Shown: in pieces, positions 1 through 8,472 of the stretch
Position numbering within the stretch: position 1 is the stretch's first letter
Layout of the letters: each line of letters opens with the position of its first letter
From: Nocardia huaxiensis
GTDB lineage: Bacteria > Actinomycetota > Actinomycetes > Mycobacteriales > Mycobacteriaceae
Assembly: GCF_013744875.1 (NCBI RefSeq)
Contig: NZ_CP059399.1
Location: 2,356,001-2,420,000, forward strand
Direction: 5' to 3'
DNA: 64,000 nucleotides
Notes under the pieces: generated by a model
What the model saw: the letters and a program-made list of their open reading frames with translations, nothing else
What the model was told of the DNA's origin: nothing
Databases searched by the model: none
Made by a program: the position numbers and the translations under genes

Positions 1-172
1 GATGCTCGGCCAGGTGCAGGACCATATCGGGGCTGGGAATGGTGCGGCCGGTTTCGACGAAACTGATGTGGCGGGCGGAGACGTCTGCCTGGAGCGCCAG
101 GTCGAGCTGGCTGAGCCGGTTCCGGCGTCGCCACTCGCGAAGCTGCTCGCCGATCGGCCGATCACTGTCCAT
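1..172 (-). CDS. XRE-family regulator, N-terminal part (gene runs off the window)
   Basis: Only the first 57 codons are present, beginning at the ATG whose complement is at 170-172. The translation starts MDSDRPIGEQLREWRRRN and continues through a helix-turn-helix (LSQLDLALQADVSARHISFVETGR), which is the layout of XRE proteins that carry a MmyB-type ligand-binding domain behind the DNA-binding domain. The C-terminal part is outside the window, so the MmyB assignment is an inference. It is divergent from the NTF2-like gene at 261 and shares an 88-base promoter region that contains an inverted repeat at 208-224, a plausible binding site for this regulator. Confidence 0.75.
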   Translation of the reverse strand, partial: MDSDRPIGEQLREWRRRNRLSQLDLALQADVSARHISFVETGRTIPSPDMVLHLAEH

Positions 173-207
173 GGGGCCAGTATCGGGACGGCGACCGAGT
201 GCACGCC

Positions 208-224
208 ATTACCCGGCATGTAAT
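208..224. promoter_or_regulatory. Inverted repeat, candidate operator of the XRE regulator
   Basis: ATTAC and GTAAT arms flank a 7-base centre (ATTACCC-GGC-ATGTAAT), followed by CGAC. The site lies between the divergent XRE gene and the NTF2-like gene. A near copy, with full 7-base arms and the same trailing CGAC, is at 59868-59884 before another small gene. Regulator assignment is inferred from position. Confidence 0.5.
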
Positions 225-260
225 CGACACCGGGGCAGGCGCTTCGCCAGGCTCGACGGC

Positions 261-641
261 ATGACGGATACAGCTACAGCCGATCGCAACAAGGCTCTCG
301 TCCAGCGTGGATTCGCGGAATTCGCGGCGGGCAATGTCGAGGTGCTCGAGGAGCTCCTGCATGACGATTTCCTCGAGCACAGTCCCGGAAATCCCTCCGG
401 GAAAACCGCTTTCATCGAATACATCGCCAACGCGCCGGTCGCGTCGGCGCGGCTCGACCTGGCTCGCGTCATCGCCGACGAGGAATACGTGGTCGTGCAC
501 TACCGCATGACACCCGCCGCCGAGCCCGTCGAATACGCGGTCGCCGACATCTGGCGGATCGCCGACGGCAAGATCGTCGAGCACTGGGATGTCGTGCAGC
601 CGATGCCCGAGGCCGGGGAGATCCCGCACGGCATGCTGTGA
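261..641 (+). CDS. SnoaL-like / NTF2-superfamily protein
   Basis: A 126-residue protein, the usual size for a one-domain SnoaL-like fold. It begins with a helix containing the typical FAEFAAGNVEVLEELLHDDFLEHSP pattern: a helix, then an aspartate/histidine pair at the mouth of the cone-shaped pocket. It ends in strands around DIWRIADGKIVEHWDVVQPMPE, which is diagnostic of the polyketide-cyclase-like subgroup. The start at ATG 261 gives a complete domain; the longer upstream reading frame has no family resemblance. Substrate unknown; family members include cyclases, isomerases and epoxide hydrolases. It is probably controlled by the divergent XRE regulator. Confidence 0.8.
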   Translation: MTDTATADRNKALVQRGFAEFAAGNVEVLEELLHDDFLEHSPGNPSGKTAFIEYIANAPVASARLDLARVIADEEYVVVHYRMTPAAEPVEYAVADIWRIADGKIVEHWDVVQPMPEAGEIPHGML

Positions 642-705
642 TCCGCCGGTCGGGCCCGATGGCATGCTGGAGGTTGCCGGGCGGGCACAGATCGGAGGAT
701 GTCGC

Positions 706-1590
706 GTGCGCTACCGGAGAGAACTGGGATGGCTGCACCTGGCGGTGCGGGTGGTGCTGTCGCTGTTGATGATCGCCTTCGGCATGGTGAAAGTCATTCC
801 TACGCAGTTCATCTCGTTCACCCTGCCGGGAGAGATGCTGGTGACGCTGGGGGAGTCGTCCTCCTCGGGGATGCTGTGGAAGTTCATGGCCACCTCGACG
901 CCGTACACGGTAATCACCGGGTTGGTCGAGGTGGCGGGCGGTGTGCTGCTGATCTTCCGGCGCACCACGCTGCTGGGGGCGCTGGTCTGCGTGGTGGCGC
1001 TGATCCAGGTGAGCATTCTCAATATCGCCTATGGCGTGCCGGTCGTGGTGACGCCGCTGGTCATGCTGGGCATGGCGGTGCTGGTGTCGGCTCCGTGGTG
1101 GCAGCGGCTCATCGATGTGCTGATTCGCAATCGTGATTCGGCGAAACTTCCGGAGCAGCCGCTGGTGGCGGATGTGCGACTGCGCCGGGCCGGCGTGGCC
1201 GCACATGTGGTGGCGGCCCTCATCGTGCTGACGGCGATGGGCGCCAACGGTTTTCGCCAGTATCACAATTACGGGGACAGATTGTCACCGCTCGACGGGG
1301 TGTGGGCGGTGGACGAATTCCGGGGCGCGGGCCCGGCCTGGGTGCGAGTGGCCATCGAGGTCCGGCCGGTCGCGCAGCGGCTGGTGGTCGTCCGGGCCGC
1401 CGGTGACAACCTCGATCGCGAGTTGCTCGTCGATGATTCGACATCTGCTCTGCGACTGGGGGATTCGGTGCTGGCGTGGACCCAGGCCGACTCGACGACC
1501 CTGCGCCTGACGGGCACGGTCGACGGCGTGTACACCGAGGTCGCACTGCGCCGCCTGCCGTTGCGCAGCGACTCGCGCGAATTCCGCTGA
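706..1590 (+). CDS. DoxX-like membrane protein with soluble C-terminal domain
   Basis: A 294-residue membrane protein. The GTG start at 706 is chosen because GGAGG (694-698) lies 7 bases upstream. Four hydrophobic segments fill roughly residues 8-130: LHLAVRVVLSLLMIAFG, then TPYTVITGLVEVAGGVLLIF, then LLGALVCVVALIQVSIL, then VVVTPLVMLGMAVLV. This is the four-helix DoxX arrangement. A further hydrophobic stretch near residue 165 (AAHVVAALIVLTAMG) leads into a C-terminal domain of about 110 residues rich in beta-strand patterns, probably extracytoplasmic. DoxX proteins are linked to redox and thiol stress in mycobacteria; no specific role can be read here. The gene stands alone. Confidence 0.65.
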   Translation: MRYRRELGWLHLAVRVVLSLLMIAFGMVKVIPTQFISFTLPGEMLVTLGESSSSGMLWKFMATSTPYTVITGLVEVAGGVLLIFRRTTLLGALVCVVALIQVSILNIAYGVPVVVTPLVMLGMAVLVSAPWWQRLIDVLIRNRDSAKLPEQPLVADVRLRRAGVAAHVVAALIVLTAMGANGFRQYHNYGDRLSPLDGVWAVDEFRGAGPAWVRVAIEVRPVAQRLVVVRAAGDNLDRELLVDDSTSALRLGDSVLAWTQADSTTLRLTGTVDGVYTEVALRRLPLRSDSREFR

Positions 1591-1731
1591 TCAAGGTGCG
1601 ATTCGGCCGACGATCATTTGCACCCTGACCGTCGGCCGAATCGCGGAGTCACTGTAACAGTTTACTGTCACCTGGCGTCACGTTTATCGAAAAATTCCAT
1701 GGACCCGGCGACCTACCCGCCCGCGGCCGAT

Positions 1732-1749
1732 CGGTAGGTTCATCTACCG
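1732..1749. promoter_or_regulatory. Inverted repeat upstream of XRE/MmyB regulator
   Basis: Perfect arms CGGTAG and CTACCG separated by 6 bases, 38 bases before the start of the regulator at 1788. Likely an autoregulatory operator; inferred from position and symmetry only. Confidence 0.45.
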
Positions 1750-1787
1750 GACGGTATCGAAAGCAGTGTGCTCTGGAGGTAGTTCGG

Positions 1788-2531
1788 ATGGTCGATTCAC
1801 ACCGGGCCATCGCGGGCTACCTGCGGGAACGCCGAGAGTCCCTGGGCCTCAGCCGCGCCGCGCTGGCCCGCCGGGCCGACGTCTCCGAGGGGCTGATCCA
1901 GAAACTCGAGCAGGGCACCCGCCCGCCCACGGCGACCGCCCTCAGTGCGCTCTTCGACGCCCTGGAGGTCCCATCGATCTTCCGTGATCACGCCGCCATG
2001 GTCCTCGAGATCGAGCTGACCGGCGGGGCCGGTGCGATCCTCGAACTCACCTGGGTGGAATTGGACTTCCTGGAGAGCATTCCGTACCCGGCCTGCTACC
2101 ACACCGGCCCCACTCTCGACCTGATCGCCACCAATACTGCTTACGCCCAAGCGTTTCCGGGGCAGAAGCCCGGCATGAGCGTCATCGAGTGGCTCCTGCT
2201 GGACTCGCGCGCCCGCGAGGTCGTCGAGGACTGGGAACGCGAAGCGCACATGGCGGTGCAGTCCCTGCGTCACCTGGCCCCGGGCATTGCCGCGCCGGAA
2301 CGAATCGACGAGATCGTCGCGCGGTGTGAGGAGTCGCCCGACTGGCATCGCCTGTGGACGACCGACATCACCGCGAATGTGCTGCCCTGGCGGCCGGTTC
2401 GCATCCGGCTGCTCGACGGCGGCGAGTGGACCCCGATGCACGTGCAGAACATGCGTTGCGAGGTACCGCGCCAGGGCCTGTGGCTCTACTCCATGGTCCC
2501 GATCCGGGAGCCGGAGCTAGCCGCCGAGTAG
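1788..2531 (+). CDS. XRE-family transcriptional regulator with MmyB-like ligand-binding domain
   Basis: A 247-residue protein. Residues 6-62 form the helix-turn-helix (AIAGYLRERRESLGLSR, ALARRADVSEGLIQKLEQG). From about residue 85 the protein resembles the MmyB-like domain, a PAS-like fold found in actinobacterial regulators: a conserved aromatic patch (ESIPYPACYHTGPTLDLIATN), then WLLLDSRAREVVEDWEREA, and a closing FxP-type segment (LLDGGEWTPMHVQNMRCEV). The ligand is unknown; crystallised relatives bind fatty-acid-like molecules. It converges with the acyl-CoA dehydrogenase gene and overlaps its 3' end by 15 bases. The ATG has a GGAGG about 8 bases upstream. Confidence 0.8.
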   Translation: MVDSHRAIAGYLRERRESLGLSRAALARRADVSEGLIQKLEQGTRPPTATALSALFDALEVPSIFRDHAAMVLEIELTGGAGAILELTWVELDFLESIPYPACYHTGPTLDLIATNTAYAQAFPGQKPGMSVIEWLLLDSRAREVVEDWEREAHMAVQSLRHLAPGIAAPERIDEIVARCEESPDWHRLWTTDITANVLPWRPVRIRLLDGGEWTPMHVQNMRCEVPRQGLWLYSMVPIREPELAAE

Positions 2532-3737
2532 ACCCTTGGCAATGTGCGTGACCTGGATTTCATTGCTGCCCGCGTAGATCATGAGCGACTTGGCGTCACG
2601 GGCGAGCTGCTCCACCTTGTATTCGGCCATATAGCCGTTGCCGCCGAAGAGCTGCACGGCCTCCATGGCGACCTCGGTCGCGGCGCGGGAGGAATAGAGC
2701 TTCATGGCGGAGGCTTCGGCCAGGGAGACCTTCTCGCCCGCGGCGGTGCGCTCGATGGCGTTGAACACCATGTTCTGCACATTGATTCGCGCGATCTCCA
2801 TCTCGGCCAGCTTGAGCTGGATGAGCTGGAACTGCGCGATCTCCTTACCCCACAGCTTGCGCGACTTCGCGTAATCCACCGAGAGCCGGTGGCATTCGTT
2901 GATGATGCCCAGCGCCAGCGACGCGATGCCGATGCGCTCGGCCGCGAAAGACTCCTTGGCGCTGTCCTTTCCATCGCCCTTGGCGGGATTCTCGGTCTCC
3001 CCGAGCAGGCGGTCCGGGGTGATGCGCACATTGTCGAAGAACAGCTCACCGGTCGGCGAGGAGTTCATGCCCATTTTCTTGAAGGCCGCACTCTGCGTGA
3101 ATCCCGGCATGCCCCGGTCCAGGACGAAGGTCAGCACCTTGCGGTCGCGCCGATCGGTGCCGTCCTCCTCGTCGAGTTTGGCGTAGACGACGGTCACATC
3201 CGCATGGGGACCATTGGTAATGAACGTCTTCCGGCCATTGAGGATGTAATCCTCGCCGTCCCGGCGCACATACGACTTCATTCCGCCGAAAGCGTCTGAG
3301 CCCGAATCGGGTTCGGTGATAGCCCATGCGCCGACCTTCTCGAACGTGACCAGCTCCGGCAGCCACCGCTTCTTCTGCGTCAGCGTTCCCCGGCTGCGAA
3401 TGGTCCCCACCGTGAGCCCGAGGCTCACTCCCATCGAGGCCACCAATCCCAGACTGACTCCGGCGAGCTCGCTATTGAGAATGACCCCCATGCTGCCGGA
3501 TCCGCTGAACCCTCCGCTCGGCTTGCCCGAGGCCCCGGTCTCTTCCCGCTCGATGGCCTTGGCCAGCGCCTCCCGGGCCATCTCGTCCAGCCCGAACGTC
3601 GCGTACAGCTTCCGGATGATGTCGAACGGCGGCAGCGCCCCACTCTCCAGCTGGTCGACGTGCGGCTTGATCTCCTTCTCGATGAACCCGCGCAGCACAT
3701 CGCGGAACATGAGATCTTCGTCGGACCACTGGTACAT
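2517..3737 (-). CDS. Acyl-CoA dehydrogenase (KstR-box controlled)
   Basis: A 406-residue flavoenzyme of the acyl-CoA dehydrogenase family, which oxidises acyl-CoA thioesters to 2-enoyl-CoA in beta-oxidation-type pathways. The FAD/substrate signature AWAITEPDSGSDAFGG is at 138-152, and the C-terminal helix carries QLFGGNGYM. The usual medium-chain catalytic Glu in Y-E-G is Ala here (IYAGSNEIQ, A389). A Glu in FAAERIG (E267) aligns with the base position of isovaleryl-CoA and long-chain dehydrogenases, so the enzyme is probably active with a relocated base. A match to the KstR operator 43 bases upstream points to sterol or other cholesterol-linked catabolism. The exact acyl substrate cannot be read. 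Confidence 0.9.
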   Translation of the reverse strand: MYQWSDEDLMFRDVLRGFIEKEIKPHVDQLESGALPPFDIIRKLYATFGLDEMAREALAKAIEREETGASGKPSGGFSGSGSMGVILNSELAGVSLGLVASMGVSLGLTVGTIRSRGTLTQKKRWLPELVTFEKVGAWAITEPDSGSDAFGGMKSYVRRDGEDYILNGRKTFITNGPHADVTVVYAKLDEEDGTDRRDRKVLTFVLDRGMPGFTQSAAFKKMGMNSSPTGELFFDNVRITPDRLLGETENPAKGDGKDSAKESFAAERIGIASLALGIINECHRLSVDYAKSRKLWGKEIAQFQLIQLKLAEMEIARINVQNMVFNAIERTAAGEKVSLAEASAMKLYSSRAATEVAMEAVQLFGGNGYMAEYKVEQLARDAKSLMIYAGSNEIQVTHIAKGLLGG

Positions 3738-3779
3738 GAGGTGAACTCCCGGGGGATCGCCAGAACGTTTCCCCGAATA

Positions 3780-3793
3780 TAGAACACGTTCTA
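3780..3793. promoter_or_regulatory. KstR-type operator
   Basis: TAGAACACGTTCTA fits TNNAACNNGTTNNA, the consensus described for the mycobacterial cholesterol-catabolism repressor KstR, at every fixed position. It sits 43 bases upstream of the acyl-CoA dehydrogenase start. A second match is at 32763-32776. Confidence 0.75.
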
Positions 3794-3827
3794 GAAATCG
3801 ATCATGCTGGCCCGACCTCCGAAACCG

Positions 3828-3860
3828 CTGTAGCCCCCTCCGGACGGGAGGGGGCTACAG
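3828..3860 (-). terminator. Hairpin terminator downstream of the small secreted protein
   Basis: Perfect 13-base arms (CTGTAGCCCCCTC and GAGGGGGCTACAG) with a 7-base loop. It lies 19 bases beyond the stop of the minus-strand gene at 3880 and separates it from the acyl-CoA dehydrogenase promoter. Confidence 0.75.
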
Positions 3861-3879
3861 CCGTTTCGCGCGCGGTGGT

Positions 3880-4203
3880 CTACCGGGCGGCGACAGCCGA
3901 CCAGCCGTAGTGCGTCGCGGTGGTGCCACCCGCCACCGAGGCGACGGGATCGCCCGAGCAGTCCTTGTTGTCGAACACCAGGTAGGTGCGCGAGCTCTGG
4001 TTCTCGAAGCGGATATCGCGAGGGAACCCGCTGGCCCAGCAGTTGTCGAGGTCGCTGATCTCGAGGGTGCCATCGATGATGACCACCTCACGGCGTTCGC
4101 CGGACCCGAACGATCCGGTGGGGAGGGCGGAGGCGGCGGGCGCCGCGGCGGCAAGAGCGGTAAGGGCGAGAAGTCCTGCGGCAGTGCGCATTACCGATTT
4201 CAT
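3880..4203 (-). CDS. Small secreted protein, function unknown
   Basis: A 107-residue protein with a clear signal peptide: basic start (MKSVMR), hydrophobic core (TAAGLLALTALAAAAPAA) and a likely AxA-type cleavage near ASA/LP at residue 26. The mature part is about 80 residues and contains two cysteines (DNCWASGF and DNKDCSG) that could form a disulfide, plus several strand-like stretches. This resembles short exported proteins common in Nocardia, but I do not recognise a named family. A second ATG at 4188 would give a shorter signal peptide. It ends in its own hairpin terminator. Confidence 0.7.
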   Translation of the reverse strand: MKSVMRTAAGLLALTALAAAAPAASALPTGSFGSGERREVVIIDGTLEISDLDNCWASGFPRDIRFENQSSRTYLVFDNKDCSGDPVASVAGGTTATHYGWSAVAAR

Positions 4204-4252
4204 CGGATGATGGTATCGCCCGGGGTGCGACTGCCGGCATCCGGTGCACGAG

Positions 4253-5665
4253 TCAAACCAGTTCCATCTCCCACCACTGCTCGTAGAGGTCCTTGCCCGA
4301 GGCCATGCCGTAGGCCTCGAGGGCGCAGAAGTTGCGGTCGGGGGTGTCGAAGCGGATCTCGAGGTTGCCTACGGTGGTGCGGTACTGGTCGGGGCTGGTG
4401 CGCCAGACGGCGGTGCCGGTGCCGGTGCCGTGGGACCAGCGGGCGGTGCCGGGGTCGGTGCCGCCGGGGGTGGCGGCGGGGTACTCGGTGCGGTCGGTGC
4501 GGCAGGTGACCTGGAGCCACCACACGGTGTTGTTGTCGCCGGTGCACACCACGGCGGGGGCGGTGGGGTCGTCGACGGCCTCGCACGTCATGTTCAGATA
4601 GCCACGGGTGGATGGTTTGGCGGGGAGGATCGAGGTGAAGGCGTCCACGATGAATGCCGCATTGCCCCAGGGGGACTCGGGGGCCTGGGTGGTGGGGGGT
4701 GCCACCACGGCGGGCTGTGGGCTGGGGCCGGCGCTGGTGTCGGAGGGTGCGGCGTCGGTGAGGACGACGGCGGCGACCGTGGCGGCCACCGTGGCCGTCG
4801 CGGCGGCCGCCAGTGCGCCCCGGCGGGTTCGGCGGATGCGCTGGAAAGTCTTGCCGCCCAGGGTGGCTCGCGCTGCTTCGGCGAGTTCGCCGCAGCTGCG
4901 GAAACGCTCGGCGGGATCCTTGGCGAGGGCGCGCGCGAGGACGGCGTCCAGTGCGACCGGCAGGGTCGGCGCGATCCGGCTGGGCCGGGGCGGGGTGGCG
5001 GTCAGGTGCGCGTGCACCATGGCGGCGGTGCTGTCGCGCGGGTAGGGGACCTGCCCGGTGAGCAGGTGGTAGAGCGTCGCGCCGAGACCGTACACGTCGG
5101 CGCGATGATCCAGGGATCCGCCGCGAATCTGTTCCGGGGCCGCGTAAGCCGGTGTGGCCCGCAGCATTCCGGTCGCGGTGGGGTCGGCGGCTTCCCGGGC
5201 GATGCCGAAATCTGCGACCAGCACCCGCTCATCATCTTGCGTCACCAGGATATTGGCCGGTTTCACGTCCCGATGCAGCAGCCCGGACCGATGCGCCGCA
5301 TCCAATCCGCGCGCGGCCTGCGTCACGATGGCAATGGCGCGTTCGGCGGTCAGCCCGCCGTCGCGCACCAGCTGTGCGGAATCCTGTCCGTCCACGAATT
5401 GCATGGCGATCCACAGTAATTCGCCGTCCTCGCCGCTGCCATGGATGGACACCACATTGGGGTGGTCGAGCCGCGACGCCAGTCTGGCCTCGCGTTGGAA
5501 ACGTTCCCGGAAGCGCGGATCGGCGCCGCGCGCCAGCACTTTCAGCGCGTCGTAGCGGGGGAGCCGGGGGTGGCGGGCCAGGTACACCGCACCCATGCCG
5601 CCCGCTCCCAGCAGGCGTTCGATCCGATACCCGGCCACCTGGCTGCCGGACTGTAGTTCACGCAC
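4253..5665 (-). CDS. Transmembrane Ser/Thr protein kinase (PknB type), downstream copy
   Basis: A 470-residue receptor-like kinase. The kinase domain spans roughly residues 12-270: glycine loop GAGGMGAV (20-27), catalytic lysine K42, HRDVKPAN (131-138), DFG (152-154) and APE (176-178). A basic stretch and one membrane helix (about 283-303) follow, then a low-complexity linker and an extracytoplasmic domain of about 140 residues ending GKDLYEQWWEMELV. The upstream kinase at 6925 ends with the same pattern, so the sensors are related. It is the last gene of a kinase-lipoprotein-kinase operon, 4 bases after the lipoprotein gene. The ligand is unknown. Confidence 0.92.
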   Translation of the reverse strand: MRELQSGSQVAGYRIERLLGAGGMGAVYLARHPRLPRYDALKVLARGADPRFRERFQREARLASRLDHPNVVSIHGSGEDGELLWIAMQFVDGQDSAQLVRDGGLTAERAIAIVTQAARGLDAAHRSGLLHRDVKPANILVTQDDERVLVADFGIAREAADPTATGMLRATPAYAAPEQIRGGSLDHRADVYGLGATLYHLLTGQVPYPRDSTAAMVHAHLTATPPRPSRIAPTLPVALDAVLARALAKDPAERFRSCGELAEAARATLGGKTFQRIRRTRRGALAAAATATVAATVAAVVLTDAAPSDTSAGPSPQPAVVAPPTTQAPESPWGNAAFIVDAFTSILPAKPSTRGYLNMTCEAVDDPTAPAVVCTGDNNTVWWLQVTCRTDRTEYPAATPGGTDPGTARWSHGTGTGTAVWRTSPDQYRTTVGNLEIRFDTPDRNFCALEAYGMASGKDLYEQWWEMELV

Positions 5666-5669
5666 GGGC

Positions 5670-6938
5670 TTACCGGGTATTGACCAGCAACGCGTACTGG
5701 GCGGCGGCCCGCTGCCGGGTGAAGGTCTCGTCCGGCCCGATCACCGTGGCCATATAGCGGCCGTCGAGCAGATAGCAGCGGTTGTAGGGATCGGCGCCGT
5801 GGAATTCGATGCGATAGCAGAACACGTCCGGCACGCCCGCGGGCCCGGCGATCACGGTGCGGTCGCCGTCGGTGGAACTGGTCACCTGCCGCGCGATGGC
5901 GTCCACCAGCGCCTGGTAGTACCAGCGTGCCTTGCTCGCGTCGGTGAACCGGTAGAGGGTTTCCACCCCGGTCACCGCCATCCGATCGATGCCGAGCTCG
6001 CCGGGTGCGGTGGGATCGGTCTGCTCGGTGCGCATGAGGTGATCGACGCCGCCGGGCCCGAAGACGATGCCGCCGTTGAGCCGCATGCCGATGGCCACGG
6101 ACACCTCGTCGATGTAGTTCTCGCGCCGGCTCAGCGACGGATAGGTCCACTGCCCGGGGCGCATGGACACCATGCGGCGCAGCACGCCGTCCGGGTCCAG
6201 CGGCAGGTCGGCGAGCCTCCCGGACGGGGTCGGGGTGAAGGTGTCCAGCTGCGGCAGCTGCTTGTCGAGGGTGGAGGCCGCGACCGCCGCCAGGGCGGTC
6301 GAATCCGGTTCGGGCAGCCGGATGTACAGCGCCACCAGGAACGAGCCGTGCGCGGTGTACACCCCGAGGGTTGGCACGCCGGGACGCCAATGACTGTGTG
6401 CCCCTTCATGTCCGGGAATCGTCACGGGCTCGTTGCCCGCGCCCGCCGCGAAGTCGGCCTCCTCGATCCGCTGTGCGGCCGCGGTCGCGGCACCGGCGTC
6501 GGGGAAACTGAGGACGGTCACGCGGATCATCCTGGACTTGGCCGCGAGCGTGGATCGTTCGCCGCCGGTGTCGTTGGCGCCCATGGAATATCCGGCGATC
6601 ATGCCGTATTCGGTGAGGATCGGACGGGCGACGTCGGCGAGAATGCCGACCGAGGCCAGCGGTGTGGGAACCAGGGCGGGCGTCGCGTAGCCGAGGGTGC
6701 CGATCACATCGATCGGGTTGATCACCGCGTCCGCGAGCCGCGCCGACTCCACTATGCGCCCGTACGAGGTCTTTCCATTGCCGGGCACGGGAAGCGGCGT
6801 CGTGTCCCAGCCGCCGACGTCGAGGACGCCGAGCCCGGCCGGTTCCGGCGTGCCGGGCACGGTGGAGGTGCAGCCGGTGACCAGCCCGACGGCGAAAAGC
6901 GCTGTCACCCAACGTGGCAGGCGTTCAGAGCGGCGCAT
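5670..6938 (-). CDS. DUF7373-type lipoprotein between two kinases
   Basis: Start taken at the ATG at 6938, giving 422 residues with a lipoprotein signal peptide (basic MRRSERLPR, core VTALFAVG, lipobox LVTGC with Cys23). The longer reading frame to 6980 has no signal peptide at its end. The mature protein resembles the large Nocardia family of DUF7373 lipoproteins, including the DFAAGAGNEPVTIPGH region, the HWRPGVPTLG segment and a C-terminal QRAAAQYALLVNT. The function of the family is unknown. It overlaps the upstream kinase gene by 14 bases and is followed 4 bases later by the second kinase, so the three are almost certainly co-translated. A role as accessory sensor for the kinases is an inference. 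Confidence 0.8.
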   Translation of the reverse strand: MRRSERLPRWVTALFAVGLVTGCTSTVPGTPEPAGLGVLDVGGWDTTPLPVPGNGKTSYGRIVESARLADAVINPIDVIGTLGYATPALVPTPLASVGILADVARPILTEYGMIAGYSMGANDTGGERSTLAAKSRMIRVTVLSFPDAGAATAAAQRIEEADFAAGAGNEPVTIPGHEGAHSHWRPGVPTLGVYTAHGSFLVALYIRLPEPDSTALAAVAASTLDKQLPQLDTFTPTPSGRLADLPLDPDGVLRRMVSMRPGQWTYPSLSRRENYIDEVSVAIGMRLNGGIVFGPGGVDHLMRTEQTDPTAPGELGIDRMAVTGVETLYRFTDASKARWYYQALVDAIARQVTSSTDGDRTVIAGPAGVPDVFCYRIEFHGADPYNRCYLLDGRYMATVIGPDETFTRQRAAAQYALLVNTR

Positions 6939-8472
6939 CGATCCACCACTTCTCGTACAGGTCCTGTCCGCGAACCTCATTGGATCCGAACGAGTACAGG
7001 TAGCAGAGGTTCCGTTCCGGACTGTCGAAGGTGACCATCAGGCCGTAGGTGTAGCCCTGCGCGGTGTCCCCGTCACCCCAGACGACGGTGCCGTTCTCGC
7101 CGCCCTTGGTCCAGCGCTGTTCGCCGTGCTGAGTTCCGAAGGGGAAGTTCGGTTTCGGCCGCGGCGTGCGATCCACCGTGCAGGTGAGGACCACCATTTC
7201 GAGGGGGTCGCCGTCGCTGTCGCAGCGCACGCTGGCCAGGCCCTCCGGGGTGCGGTTGCGCGGGACCACGGTGACGACATTCTTGGAATCGACCGCGTAG
7301 CAGTTCATTCCCTTGTAGCCGAGCGCGGTGGGGAAGGACGGCAGCAGGTTCGGGAACCGCTCGGCAATGTAGCCGTAGACACCCCACGGACCGGAGTCGC
7401 CGGTGACCGGTGTCGTGGGAGCCGCTGTCGTGACCGGTGTTCCGGACGGACCGTCGGTCGCCGCGGCGTCGGAGGATGCCCGCAGGGTTACCCCCAGTAC
7501 GACCGCCAGCGCGGCCACGAGCCCGATCACCAAGCCCGCCAACAGCATCCGCCGACGTCGGCGCGGGTTCGGCAGCGCCGGTTCGGGTTCCCCGCGCAAT
7601 GCCGCCCGCGCGGCCGTCGCCAGTGCGCCGCAGCTGGGGTATCGATCGCGCGGCTCCTTGGCCATGGCTCGCGCGATGACCGCGTCGAAACCCGCTGCCA
7701 GTGCCGGATTCACCGCGCACGGCCGCGGCGGCTCCTGCTCCAGATGCGCGTGCAGCACCTGGAGCGGATCCTCGTACCGGAACGGCACGAACCCGGTGAG
7801 CAGGTGATACAGCGTGGCCCCGAGGGCGTACACGTCGGCGTGATGGTCGATGGCCTCGCCCGAGAGCTGCTCCGGCGCCGCGTAGGCGAGGGTGGCCAGC
7901 ACCATGCCCTCGGCGGTGAGGACCGTGCTCTGCTCGGTCGCGCGGGCAATGCCGAAGTCGGTGACCAGCACCCGCCCGGGCGTCGCGTCGAGCTGTCCCG
8001 GCGTGGTGTCTTCAGGGGCGGCGACCAGGATATTGGCCGGTTTCACATCGCGGTGCAGCAGTCCGGCGGCGTGCGCGGCGTCCAGTCCGCGCGCCGCCTC
8101 GGTGACGATGTGCACGGCCTGCTCGGCGTTCAGTCCCGCGCGGACGGCTTCGGCCGCATCGGTTCCGGCGACGAACTGCATGGCGATCCACAGCTGTTCG
8201 TCGTGGACGCCGCGGTCCAGCACCGACACCACATTCGGATGCTGCAGCCGTGCCGCCAATTCGGCTTCGCGCAGGAAGCGGGCCCGGCTCTCGGCGTCGG
8301 TATCGCCGGTGAGCACCTTCAGGGCCACCGGCCGGGCCAGCTGCGGATGGCGGGCCAGGAACACCGCGCCCATGCCGCCGGCGCCGAGCTTGCGCACGAT
8401 GCGATAGCCCGCGAATTCCTCGCCAGGCAACAAGGTCCCCACCCCGATCCGAACTCCGCACTCCTCGCCCAT
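6925..8472 (-). CDS. Transmembrane Ser/Thr protein kinase (PknB type), upstream copy
   Basis: A 515-residue receptor-like kinase. The glycine loop GAGGMGAV (30-37), K52, HRDVKPAN (140-147) and DFG (172-174) are all present; the P+1 region reads ATLAYAAPEQ instead of the commoner GTPxYMAPE. A poly-basic run and membrane helix (LLAGLVIGLVAALAVVLGV, about 308-327) lead to an extracytoplasmic domain with paired cysteines (NCYAVD, LTCTVD, NLCYLYS) that ends GQDLYEKWWIDAPL. Start at ATG 8472; a GTG at 8442 behind a GGAG is an alternative. First gene of the kinase-lipoprotein-kinase operon. Confidence 0.92.
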   Translation of the reverse strand: MGEECGVRIGVGTLLPGEEFAGYRIVRKLGAGGMGAVFLARHPQLARPVALKVLTGDTDAESRARFLREAELAARLQHPNVVSVLDRGVHDEQLWIAMQFVAGTDAAEAVRAGLNAEQAVHIVTEAARGLDAAHAAGLLHRDVKPANILVAAPEDTTPGQLDATPGRVLVTDFGIARATEQSTVLTAEGMVLATLAYAAPEQLSGEAIDHHADVYALGATLYHLLTGFVPFRYEDPLQVLHAHLEQEPPRPCAVNPALAAGFDAVIARAMAKEPRDRYPSCGALATAARAALRGEPEPALPNPRRRRRMLLAGLVIGLVAALAVVLGVTLRASSDAAATDGPSGTPVTTAAPTTPVTGDSGPWGVYGYIAERFPNLLPSFPTALGYKGMNCYAVDSKNVVTVVPRNRTPEGLASVRCDSDGDPLEMVVLTCTVDRTPRPKPNFPFGTQHGEQRWTKGGENGTVVWGDGDTAQGYTYGLMVTFDSPERNLCYLYSFGSNEVRGQDLYEKWWIDAPL

